Part shown: piece by piece, positions 1 through 7,547 of the stretch
Layout: the number at the start of each line of letters is the position of its first letter
How positions within the stretch are numbered: position 1 is the stretch's first letter
Assembly (NCBI GenBank): GCA_016218085.1
Contig: JACREY010000011.1
Location: forward strand, 62,001-126,000
Reading direction: 5' to 3'
From: Ignavibacteriota bacterium
Lineage (GTDB): Bacteria; Bacteroidota; Ignavibacteria; Tepidaquicellales; Tepidaquicellaceae
DNA length: 64,000 nt
Made by a program: the position numbers and the translations under genes
Notes under the pieces: model-generated
The model's database searches: none
What the model saw: the letters and a program-made list of their open reading frames with translations, nothing else
Told to the model about the DNA's origin: nothing

Positions 1-338
1 AAATAACGCGTAGTATCCGTAAATCCGGGCTTTTCCGGTAAAGTGAAATAATACAGTACAAGCATCACTATACCGGTCGCCTGAACAAAAAGTGAAACTG
101 CATTCGAAACTTTTATCCGTTCCGTTATGAATTTAAGCGAAAGAAGAAATGATATTCCTAGCGAGCATACCATTACTATCTTGTAAAGGTGTTCCGTTTC
201 TTCGCGCCTGTCAAACGGCTGCCCCATCAGGTAAATCATGAATGCCGAACCTATAAGCGAAACCAGAATTACAAAGGGAAACCGCAATAGCGTCTGTTTT
301 GTGCTTTCTAAAAGTGCTTTTAATGAGGGTATTTTCAT
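1..338 (-). CDS. DUF4153-like membrane protein, N-terminal part
   Basis: Reading leftwards from the ATG at 336-338, 112 codons stay open to the window edge, so only the N-terminus is present. It begins MKIPSLKALLESTKQTLLR and is followed by a hydrophobic helix (FPFVILVSLIGSAFMIYL), a polar RREETEH stretch, and two further hydrophobic segments, which indicates an inner-membrane protein with several transmembrane helices. The opening 'K-x-PSL-x-x-L ... RFPFV' pattern matches what I remember of DUF4153 proteins; the function of that family is not known to me. It lies 69 bases downstream of the radical SAM gene on the same strand. The family call is tentative because the rest of the protein is outside the window. 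Confidence 0.55.
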   Translation of the reverse strand, partial: MKIPSLKALLESTKQTLLRFPFVILVSLIGSAFMIYLMGQPFDRREETEHLYKIVMVCSLGISFLLSLKFITERIKVSNAVSLFVQATGIVMLVLYYFTLPEKPGFTDTTRY

Positions 339-407
339 TTGCTTTTTATTTTAAATTTATTTTATAAAACAAATGATAACAAGTGCCTTTATTTTCTCCT
401 TTTGGGT

Positions 408-1349
408 TCAGGAATTGACTTTATTAATCTTGTACGTATAACTTTCACCGCTTGTTTCAGCTGATTCTCTTGTTGATGATATGTATTGCCCGCAGTTGCT
501 GCCTATCCTGTTTTCTTCGAGTTCCCCGATGCTGACCAGTGTCTCGTATCCGTGTAAATTTAGCTTTTCAATAAGCCCAAACTTTTCTATTCCCGGCCTT
601 ATGTATGATTTGTAATTATTCCTTATTACCTTTGCAGTCGGATTTAGCGGTGTGAATTTCAAAAGGAAAATTTCGGGATTGAAATATTTTTCCAGCACAT
701 CCGCTTCCACGGGACTGCTTTCCTCGAGCGCAAAATTCAGAGTGATTTTCTTCCCGCCCTTCCCGTAAAATCTTTCGGAGTAATCCGCAATTTCCCCAAA
801 ACTCCATTTTTTTACTGGAATCATTTCGTCCCGCCTTTTCCTGTCCGTTGTGTGAAGCGAAAACTGCAGTTGGAAATTTTCAGGGTATAAACTGTTTTTA
901 ATATCAAGCAGTTTTTCGAAAAAATTTTCCGCTCCCTTCGGAGCTATTGTCGAAACAGACGGAATAAAATTCTCCGTTTCATACCTTTCGTAAAATTTCC
1001 CCAGCACCTCCAGGACAGCAGGATTGAAAGACGGCTCGCCAATCCTTGCAAATTGAATCTTGAATTTTTCTGTCCTTATTTTCCTGTCGGGAAATTTTCC
1101 GGAAACTATATAATCTATCTGTGAAAAAATTTCTTCTACGGAAAGTTTTTTTCTAAAACTGCCGCCTGCATCGCAGAACGTGCAGTCTACCGGGCACCCG
1201 CATAATGTGGATACTATTAAAACCCATTTTTTTTCTAACGGAAGCGGAGGCTGAATTGACTCCACAAACTCGATTACCCCGCCGTTTTCGAGTTCGGCTA
1301 TGTAAACCGTTGCAATATCTTCCGTCCCTGCTTTGGCTCTAATTTTCAT
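408..1349 (-). CDS. RlmN/Cfr-like radical SAM protein, short form
   Basis: 313 residues. The radical SAM cluster motif is CPVDCTFC (C52, C56, C59), and the C-terminal SNCGQ (C286) corresponds to the methyl-carrying cysteine in the RlmN/Cfr 'ACGQL' motif. RlmN methylates C2 of A2503 in 23S rRNA and certain tRNAs. Two things are odd. The N-terminal accessory domain of RlmN (about 90 residues) is largely missing. Also, the residue seven positions before the first cluster cysteine, which is C118 in E. coli RlmN and is needed to resolve the RNA-enzyme adduct, is isoleucine here (I45); an extra cysteine, C50, sits two residues before the cluster. It therefore probably acts on another substrate or by a modified mechanism. 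It overlaps the flavoprotein gene by 11 bases, so the two are probably translated together. Confidence 0.8.
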   Translation of the reverse strand: MKIRAKAGTEDIATVYIAELENGGVIEFVESIQPPLPLEKKWVLIVSTLCGCPVDCTFCDAGGSFRKKLSVEEIFSQIDYIVSGKFPDRKIRTEKFKIQFARIGEPSFNPAVLEVLGKFYERYETENFIPSVSTIAPKGAENFFEKLLDIKNSLYPENFQLQFSLHTTDRKRRDEMIPVKKWSFGEIADYSERFYGKGGKKITLNFALEESSPVEADVLEKYFNPEIFLLKFTPLNPTAKVIRNNYKSYIRPGIEKFGLIEKLNLHGYETLVSIGELEENRIGSNCGQYISSTRESAETSGESYTYKINKVNS

Positions 1350-2217
1350 TTTTTATTTTTCCGTATATCTCCATCGCCGTGCGTATTCCGTCCCCGATGC
1401 TTATTGCCGCCTGGCGGTAAATTTTGTTTTTAACATCCCCGGCAAAATACAAAGAATTTTTTCTTAATGCGTTATATTCTTTTTTGCTTATGCTTTTTAA
1501 AAAATCAGCCTGGGGCTCCCTGCCAACCGCCGCTATCAATATATCCGATATAAAAATCTTTTTGCGCCCGCTTATTATGCAGTGTATAAGTACCCTGTCT
1601 CCCGATTCTACAACCTTTATCGTTTCAGCATTTCTGTTAATAGTAATGTTTTCTGATTTCCGGACTTTTTTTAGCAGTGCGGGAATGCACGAAGGAGAAC
1701 CGCCGCGCATCAGAATGTTAATTTTGTTATCCCTCCCTGCAAGATTGTATGCATAGTCAAAAGCCGCATCACCTCCGCCTATTATCGCTATCGCTTTGTT
1801 TTTTGTTTCCCTAAGTTCGTGAACTTCATAGTAGAAGTTTTTCTTCAGCAATCCAGAGGGCTCGTATTCAATTGGTTTTGTGCCTGTGGCTATAACAACA
1901 CGGCGGGATAATAAAATATTTTTTTTCGTAATGACACTGTAAATATTTTTTTTGTGTTTTACGTCAATTACTCTTTCCTTTCTTGCTTTTATCCCGTATG
2001 CATTTAAGTGCTTCTTAAAAAGACTGATAAGTGATTTACCGCTAATGCCATTCGGGAAACCGGGAAAGTTTTCTACCAGGAATGCATTTCTTAACAAACC
2101 CCCTTCTTCATCTTTTTCAAGCAGTAAAAAATCGAGACCGTATCTTTTAAGCTGAATTGCCGCCGCAATGCCCGCAGGACCCGCACCTATAATTATAACG
2201 TCAAATATTTTATCCAT
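1339..2217 (-). CDS. Thioredoxin-reductase-like FAD/NAD(P) oxidoreductase without CxxC
   Basis: 292 residues. The N-terminal FAD-binding motif is GAGPAGIAAA, followed by the ENFPGFPNGISG segment typical of thioredoxin reductases, then a second Rossmann motif GGGDAAFDYA and the C-terminal AGDV FAD contact. Where thioredoxin reductase has CATC just before the second Rossmann motif, this protein has YYEVHELRE, so it cannot reduce thioredoxin by the usual disulfide. Such CxxC-less relatives are often ferredoxin/flavodoxin-NADP reductases or act on other partners. Its gene lies between the isochorismatase-like gene (8-base overlap) and the radical SAM gene (11-base overlap). A plausible but unproven role is supplying electrons to that radical SAM enzyme. 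Confidence 0.8.
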   Translation of the reverse strand: MDKIFDVIIIGAGPAGIAAAIQLKRYGLDFLLLEKDEEGGLLRNAFLVENFPGFPNGISGKSLISLFKKHLNAYGIKARKERVIDVKHKKNIYSVITKKNILLSRRVVIATGTKPIEYEPSGLLKKNFYYEVHELRETKNKAIAIIGGGDAAFDYAYNLAGRDNKINILMRGGSPSCIPALLKKVRKSENITINRNAETIKVVESGDRVLIHCIISGRKKIFISDILIAAVGREPQADFLKSISKKEYNALRKNSLYFAGDVKNKIYRQAAISIGDGIRTAMEIYGKIKNEN

Positions 2218-2860
2218 TCTTACCTGCCTGTTTTAGCAAATCCGGACACCTGGTAACGTGCGCAAAACCGTGTGAAAGATTTCTTGAAGCCGACAAATGA
2301 AATTCTTCGTCGTATGTTGCCGTGCAGTCAACGGGAAAGAATACCTCAAACCCCCTCACAAATGCTGCCCGCGCTGTCGTCTCGCAGCAAAGATGCGCCG
2401 CAACCCCCGTGATTACAACGCTTTTCACCTGCTGTGATTTCAGGTAATCCTCAAGCTCCGTTTTATAAAAAGCATCGTACTGTGTTTTTATTATTATCTT
2501 TGCGCCGTGCGTGTCGAGTTTTTTCGTTAAACCGCTGTAATTTTCTTCCGTGATTATATCGCTCCACCATTCGGAAAGCATCCCTGCGTTTTCCTTTGTA
2601 TTGATGTGACGGGTGAATATTACAGGACGATTATTTTTCCTGAAAACCGAAATCAGTGACGAAATATCCTCAACTATGGATTCCGATGCGGGAATGTACG
2701 CGTGGGAATTTTTATTTAAAAAATATTCCTGCATATCGGTCACTATCAGGGCTGACTGCCGGATGTTGAAATTTATTTTTCGGTAATCAGGACACGGATA
2801 AATTTTTTTCAGAAATTCTTCCGTCTTTTTTTCTTTGTCTGCTAAATAGTTTTTTCTCAT
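2210..2860 (-). CDS. Isochorismatase-like cysteine hydrolase
   Basis: 216 residues, the usual size for the family. The catalytic triad is visible: aspartate in LIVTDMQEYF (D42), lysine near position 125 (IIIKTQYD), and cysteine in GVAAHLCCET (C158). Members hydrolyse amides or vinyl ethers (nicotinamidase, isochorismatase, N-carbamoylsarcosine amidase and others); the substrate cannot be read from the sequence. The protein has an N-terminal extension of about 30 residues and no signal peptide, so it should be cytoplasmic. The start overlaps the HIT gene stop by 4 bases (ATGA type) and its end overlaps the flavoprotein start, placing it inside a four-gene operon. Confidence 0.85.
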   Translation of the reverse strand: MRKNYLADKEKKTEEFLKKIYPCPDYRKINFNIRQSALIVTDMQEYFLNKNSHAYIPASESIVEDISSLISVFRKNNRPVIFTRHINTKENAGMLSEWWSDIITEENYSGLTKKLDTHGAKIIIKTQYDAFYKTELEDYLKSQQVKSVVITGVAAHLCCETTARAAFVRGFEVFFPVDCTATYDEEFHLSASRNLSHGFAHVTRCPDLLKQAGKNG

Positions 2861-3222
2861 TCGCTGAAAAGCTTCGACGCCATGTTTTCTATTGAAAAAT
2901 TCCCGCCAGACTTGCCTGAGTAACGCGGAATAATGTGAATGTGTGCGTGCAAAACACTCTGCCCGGCTATGCGGTTAATGTTAAGCCCTACATTGTAACC
3001 GCCGGGATTGTACCGCTCCTGAAGTATTACCTTCAGCTCGCTCACAAGGTCCCAGCAGGCAATTTTTTGCTCGCGCTTCAGGTCAAAATAGTTTTCTGTG
3101 TGAACCTTAGGTATCACAAGCGAATGCCCTTTTGACACGGGATGAATATCCCCGATGGCAAATGCAAGCTCTGATTCGGTAATGAATTTCTCCGCCGGTA
3201 TTTTGCAAAAAGGACAATCCAT
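2857..3222 (-). CDS. HIT-family hydrolase
   Basis: 121 residues. The histidine triad is HAHIHII, followed by PRYSG, and the N-terminus carries CPFCK as in HINT/Fhit-like bacterial HIT proteins. Family members hydrolyse nucleoside phosphoramidates or dinucleoside polyphosphates. It is the first gene of the minus-strand operon HIT, isochorismatase, flavoprotein, radical SAM, joined to the next gene by a 4-base overlap. The start ATG at 3220-3222 gives the expected N-terminus just before the zinc-ligand-like cysteines. No clear Shine-Dalgarno sequence precedes it, which is normal for this group of bacteria. Confidence 0.9.
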   Translation of the reverse strand: MDCPFCKIPAEKFITESELAFAIGDIHPVSKGHSLVIPKVHTENYFDLKREQKIACWDLVSELKVILQERYNPGGYNVGLNINRIAGQSVLHAHIHIIPRYSGKSGGNFSIENMASKLFSE

Positions 3223-3290
3223 ATCCTAAAATAAAATATTATTGCGGAAAAAATAAGGGAAAAGAAAGAGGGTGGTGGAAACTTAAGAAG

Positions 3291-3316
3291 AAATCCCTGC
3301 CTTCAGGCAGGGATTT
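3291..3316 (-). terminator. Hairpin terminator after the six-gene operon
   Basis: A perfect 11-base stem (AAATCCCTGCC / GGCAGGGATTT) with a 4-base loop lies about 70 bases after the stop of the last operon gene (3386). In minus-strand reading it is followed by a short T-rich run (CTTCTT), so it is a reasonable but not ideal intrinsic terminator. Confidence 0.6.
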
Positions 3317-3385
3317 ATTGTAATTTGCGTACTCTTTGCGTCTCGGAGAGTCGCCGTGGAGACCGCCGTGGCGGATTATTTGCTA
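3317..3385. repeat. Intergenic repeat tract with CCGCC(N)2GGCGG palindrome
   Basis: Contains a TTTGCGTACTCTTTGCG fragment of the CGCAAAG repeat family seen again at 57814-57960, and a copy of the 12-base palindrome CCGCCGTGGCGG at 3363-3374. The palindrome recurs at 15186, 15252, 15307, 15426, 20067, 20585, 34130, 49973, 50956, 55105 and 55700, always outside genes. Confidence 0.7.
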
Positions 3386-4039
3386 TTACTTTTTATTCAG
3401 CAGTGCGAGACCTTCGAGTGCTGATGCGTTGTCAGGACTGATAAGAAGAACCCTTCTGAAAAGAATCTCCGCTTCCTTTGACTTTCCGAGCTGGAAATTC
3501 GTCCACGCAAACATCAGTTCGGAGTCGCCGTCAAAAGGATACAATGTCACAACCTTTTCGAAATATTTGTATGCATTTTGGTAATCTGCCTTGTAATAAT
3601 ATCCCAGCCCCGTGTAATAATTTGCCTTCGTATTGTTCGGATCTATCGCAAGAATGTCCGCATACAGCGCATATACCTTTTCCCATTTTTCCTGTGCCGA
3701 AAGCGGATAAACCAGCCCGAACTTTGCTTCAATTGATTTTGGCATAAGTGATACTGCTTTTCCGTAGTAGTTCACGGACTCGTCATACTGCTTGTTGGCA
3801 TAATAAAGCCAGCCGAGTCTTAGGTTTATTTCATATAATTTTTCATCGTAAACTTTCTTCAGCACTTCTATTGCACTGCCGTAGTCACTCTTGGTTTCGT
3901 ATGAATAACTTTCCTTAAATGCTTTCTGCAAGTCTTCGCCGGGTCCCAAATCCGTACTGCTCCTTGCGCTTATCTGAAAAAGCACGATTATGATTAGGGC
4001 AAAGAATACAAGTCTTTTTGATTTCATCAGAATGTCCAT
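3386..4039 (-). CDS. Secreted TPR protein, last gene of PqqD/ATP-grasp operon
   Basis: 217 residues. An N-terminal hydrophobic segment (LVFFALIIIVLFQIS) gives a signal peptide or membrane anchor, so the protein should act in the periplasm. The rest is tetratricopeptide repeats: about four to five helix pairs with the W/Y-LG-YY-A-Y-A-Y-KA-P pattern, for example near residues 80-110, 115-145, 148-180 and 182-215. TPRs bind peptides or proteins. The gene overlaps the upstream TPR/barrel gene by 13 bases, so it is translationally coupled to it and probably forms a complex with it. M5 would be an alternative start with a more usual signal peptide. Confidence 0.8.
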   Translation of the reverse strand: MDILMKSKRLVFFALIIIVLFQISARSSTDLGPGEDLQKAFKESYSYETKSDYGSAIEVLKKVYDEKLYEINLRLGWLYYANKQYDESVNYYGKAVSLMPKSIEAKFGLVYPLSAQEKWEKVYALYADILAIDPNNTKANYYTGLGYYYKADYQNAYKYFEKVVTLYPFDGDSELMFAWTNFQLGKSKEAEILFRRVLLISPDNASALEGLALLNKK

Positions 4040-5376
4040 TTTATACCTCCGATTATTTTATGGTTATTGTTTTTTGTAAAAATTGTAGTGTATTGGTCTG
4101 CATTACTATATAATAAAGTGGGAATTTCCTCGTTGTAATACTGGTATCGCAGGGACAGCTCTATGCTGCTGCTCACCGGGGAAATAAGGTTAAACGAAAT
4201 CCTGTCTGAATATTTGTTAATATTGTTAAATACTATGTATGCATCGCTTTCGTTGAAATTGTAAATCTGCCCGAATGTGTATCCCGCCTCCATCCACAGG
4301 TAATCAAATGTCTTCCAGCCTATTTTCTGGTCAACTATTCCGAAACTTTTATACTTTCCCATCGCTCCCTTGCTCGAAAAAACAGTTGCGTCAGTGACTG
4401 TGTATAGGTTCAGGTTGCCGAACGGGTAAAAAATTATTTCCGCTGTATTCTGTATCTGCTTTCCTCCGTTCAGGTTGGAAAAGGAATTTTTTAAACCGAA
4501 TCGGAAATGCCCGGCGCTCTTCGCAAGAGAAAGAAAATATACGTAATTATTAATTGTCGAGCTCGTTTCGGTAAATATTGGTCCTGGCGGATTTGCAATA
4601 TTGTCATATTCAAGATATATATTTTTGAATTTCACTCTTAACAGGTGAAAGGCGGGTGCAAGGTTCCATCCGCTCCCCAAATTAATATTTACATTCAGGT
4701 AATATTCATCCTGTACCGCTTTTGTGTCGAAATTCATCATTCCCTGAAAAAGCCCGGTAAGTTGCTCCGATTTGTTTACGGATATGTTATTGTAACCGTG
4801 GAATATTTTAACGTCCCTTCCAAGCTGGTGCATTAAATTTAAGCTGATGTAACTCCCGTCTTTTGTAAGACTCTGCTGATTGTAGTTCACAGGAAGGTTT
4901 TTGTTTATTGCGCTTTTTTGCCTGTCGTAATCCGAATTTGCCGTATAACCCCCCTCGGCGTATGCTCCGTAAATGAACTTGCTCTGTACGCCAAGCTTCT
5001 TCTTCAGCTTCTTCGGCATGTCATAAATCAGCGCCAGCACATCGCCTTCCCTTCCCGAAAAAAGATAAGAGTAATAAAGATATTCCTTTGCCGTAATATC
5101 CGTGCTGCTTAATTCAAGCGCCTTCTCGAAGTGAGGTATTGCCGACATGTAATCTTCCCTGCTGTAATATGCAATTCCTATCCTCATTCTCAGAAAGAAG
5201 AAATCTATATTATTTTCAATTGCAGCTTCTCCCTGTGTGATAAGCTCGTCCCATTTTGCGGCATTATACAGCGCAAAGGTTTTTGTATCGACTTCCTGCT
5301 GAGTCAGTCTCTGCTGCGAAAATAAAGATGATACCGCGAAAAGAATGAAAGCTAATGTTATTGCTGTCTTATGCAC
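4027..5376 (-). CDS. TPR plus outer-membrane beta-barrel protein
   Basis: 449 residues. Signal peptide (MHKTAITLAFILFAVSSLFSQ, cleaved near residue 21), then about 100 residues of TPR-like helices, then about 300 residues of alternating aromatic and polar strands ending in a terminal phenylalanine (GGIKWTF), as expected for an outer-membrane barrel recognised by the BAM machinery. Architecture and context (overlap of 19 bases with the urea-transporter/M23 gene and 13 bases with the TPR gene) suggest an outer-membrane component of a transport or export system. I do not recognise a named family for the barrel. Confidence 0.7.
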   Translation of the reverse strand: MHKTAITLAFILFAVSSLFSQQRLTQQEVDTKTFALYNAAKWDELITQGEAAIENNIDFFFLRMRIGIAYYSREDYMSAIPHFEKALELSSTDITAKEYLYYSYLFSGREGDVLALIYDMPKKLKKKLGVQSKFIYGAYAEGGYTANSDYDRQKSAINKNLPVNYNQQSLTKDGSYISLNLMHQLGRDVKIFHGYNNISVNKSEQLTGLFQGMMNFDTKAVQDEYYLNVNINLGSGWNLAPAFHLLRVKFKNIYLEYDNIANPPGPIFTETSSTINNYVYFLSLAKSAGHFRFGLKNSFSNLNGGKQIQNTAEIIFYPFGNLNLYTVTDATVFSSKGAMGKYKSFGIVDQKIGWKTFDYLWMEAGYTFGQIYNFNESDAYIVFNNINKYSDRISFNLISPVSSSIELSLRYQYYNEEIPTLLYSNADQYTTIFTKNNNHKIIGGIKWTF

Positions 5377-7544
5377 GTTGCTTTTATTTTTTTGTTTTTT
5401 AAAAATATGTTTATGGTCTCGATTCCCTCTTTGCTGATTTCAATCTTAAAGTTTTTCCTTCCCGTTTGCTTTCCGAAAAATGATTTATCCGCTGACGAAT
5501 TCAGAATCAAATAAGACGGATTTATTACTTCATCTATCTCGCCGTACTGCAGTGTGTAATCGGATTTCAGAAATACAAAGAATGGAGCTATGAAATCCTG
5601 AACGAATAAGCCCGGCTTGCTGTATGTAAAGTTCAGGGCAAATGTGTCCTTCACCGCTACGTCTTTGTAAAAACCAAGCGGTACCTTGTATGCCGCAAGG
5701 AAGAAGTAATAAAGCAGGGAGCGCTTGCTTCCGACGAAATTGTAAAAGTAAAAATTTCTCCCGTCCTCGGAAAAGTATGCGTATGAATTCGATGCCCTGC
5801 AGTATATATATAAATAATTATATATGTTCGTGTAAACTTCCCATTCAATCTTTTTTACCTTTCCTTTTTTTTCGACTTCGAAAGAAATCTTTCCTCCCGG
5901 AATGAAATGGAATGCTTTTTTCATGAGCGGATTGATTTCCACGTTGGATATTATATCGCCCTCTTCCGGAATCGAATATGACCTGTATTCATAACCGCTC
6001 CCCGCTTTCTTCATATACTGTGAAACAGGGTAGTCTATCGTAGCACCGTCCACGAAAGGTACTCCCTGAAGCTGGAAGTGTATGTGCGGCTCCGGAGAGC
6101 GCCCGGAGTTTCCGCAGAATGCAATTACCTGCCCCGCCCTTACCCATTCACCTTTCATCACCTTGAATGAACCCGCTTTTATGTGAGAAATTTTCGAATA
6201 GAAGCCTTCGCCGTGCCTTATCACTATCGTATTACCCCAGTTTTCCTCCACGTTTACATCCCCTATTTCATTGTCGGGTATGCCGTCGATAATCTCATCG
6301 ACGTAACCGTCGTAAGGGGAAAGGATTGCCTTGTTGTAACAGTAATAATCCCCGGGGCTTGCTCCGTAATTCCGGAAAGTTTTTCCCTCCGAATCCGTAA
6401 TCACAAAATCCCAGGCATTTCTCCATTTTGATTTATGCGTCAGCGCACCGTCGTGACCCTGCGACACTTTCCACTCCCCGTAAAACGGAAGCCTTATCGG
6501 ATAAACCGAATAATCCCTGAACCTGTGATTGCTGTTGAGATACATATAAAGGTTCAGCTCCGGAGAGTTCCGCTGAATCTTCACTTCGAGTGACTTGGAT
6601 GAATTGTAAACCCTTAACCTGTATGCGTAAAGAAAAAGAAGAACTATAATATTGAACGGAAGAGAATAAATGTATATGTGCCATACTCCGAATATCCTGC
6701 TGAGACTTAAAGTCAGAAGCACTACGGCAGGCGTTAGTATCACAGCCCAGAAATAAGACAGCCTCGAAGGAACAAGGAAATATCCCCCGATTGCAATTCC
6801 GGTCAATATGTAATTAAATCCTATATAAGAAAAACTCTGCTCCGTGAAATTTGCGCCCATTAACTGGTAAAAGAAATAAGCAGAATAAAAACCTATCAGC
6901 GAAAGCGAGAATGCAATCCTTGAATAATAAAGCAGCGCAAGGGATATCAGCACTCCGGGTAATACCTGGTACTGGAAAAAAATTGCGCCCAGAGAAAGAA
7001 AATATGTTCTCAGCGAAGTAATAAATTCAAACTGGTCCCACCATTCGTAAACGCTTATAAGCCTGTTGCCTCCAATGACAAAAAGTTCTTTTATGAAAAA
7101 CACTCCCTGCTCGCTCAGAGACAGGAAATGAAGCTCCCTTATCGCAAGAAGCATGAACCAGAAAGGAATCAGAAAAGGCAGGCTCAAAAAAGGCAGGTTG
7201 TTTTTACCAAGCGTGTTTTCAAGCGTTATTGTTATCAGAAGAGTAAGATAAGATGCAATAAGAACTATAATAACCACAAGCCAATCTGGCTGCAGATTCA
7301 ACCCGATACCCAGCCCCACAAGAAGTGCGTTGAAGCCGTAATACCCTTTCTCTGTCCTGTACCTGTCATAGCCGAGCAAATCCGAAAGCACCGAAGAAAA
7401 TATCACAGCAAGCACTCCGCAAAACCCTGCAAATACATTCAGAAAGGATACAAGTATAAGAACCGAGGCAAACAAATACCTGTCCGAAAAGAAAATTATC
7501 GAATAACTGTTAAATATGCTCCTTATGTACTGTTTTAATGTCAC
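5358..7544 (-). CDS. Urea-transporter-like membrane domain fused to M23 peptidase
   Basis: 728 residues. Residues 1 to about 320 are a full urea transporter (UT) domain: it opens LKQYIRSIFNSYSIIFFSD, has the YGFNALLVGLGIG element, and two LPF signatures (LPFLSLPFLIPFW and a second-half SLPFN). Residues about 360-500 form an M23/LytM-type metallopeptidase: histidine in THKSKW with the paired aspartate in NAWDF, and EPHIHFQLQ for the H-x-H zinc site. About 220 beta-rich residues follow. The peptidase is expected on the periplasmic side, where M23 enzymes cut peptidoglycan peptides. The family size for UT alone is about 330, so this is a genuine fusion. Gene spacing is 3 bases after the decarboxylase stop. 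Confidence 0.85.
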   Translation of the reverse strand: MTLKQYIRSIFNSYSIIFFSDRYLFASVLILVSFLNVFAGFCGVLAVIFSSVLSDLLGYDRYRTEKGYYGFNALLVGLGIGLNLQPDWLVVIIVLIASYLTLLITITLENTLGKNNLPFLSLPFLIPFWFMLLAIRELHFLSLSEQGVFFIKELFVIGGNRLISVYEWWDQFEFITSLRTYFLSLGAIFFQYQVLPGVLISLALLYYSRIAFSLSLIGFYSAYFFYQLMGANFTEQSFSYIGFNYILTGIAIGGYFLVPSRLSYFWAVILTPAVVLLTLSLSRIFGVWHIYIYSLPFNIIVLLFLYAYRLRVYNSSKSLEVKIQRNSPELNLYMYLNSNHRFRDYSVYPIRLPFYGEWKVSQGHDGALTHKSKWRNAWDFVITDSEGKTFRNYGASPGDYYCYNKAILSPYDGYVDEIIDGIPDNEIGDVNVEENWGNTIVIRHGEGFYSKISHIKAGSFKVMKGEWVRAGQVIAFCGNSGRSPEPHIHFQLQGVPFVDGATIDYPVSQYMKKAGSGYEYRSYSIPEEGDIISNVEINPLMKKAFHFIPGGKISFEVEKKGKVKKIEWEVYTNIYNYLYIYCRASNSYAYFSEDGRNFYFYNFVGSKRSLLYYFFLAAYKVPLGFYKDVAVKDTFALNFTYSKPGLFVQDFIAPFFVFLKSDYTLQYGEIDEVINPSYLILNSSADKSFFGKQTGRKNFKIEISKEGIETINIFLKNKKIKATCIRQQ

Positions 7545-7547
7545 TGT

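Noticed and set aside
7128-7538. 136-codon open frame on the plus strand
   Set aside because: Lies antisense to the transmembrane part of the urea-transporter fusion; its lysine/tyrosine-rich product is what antisense of membrane helices gives.
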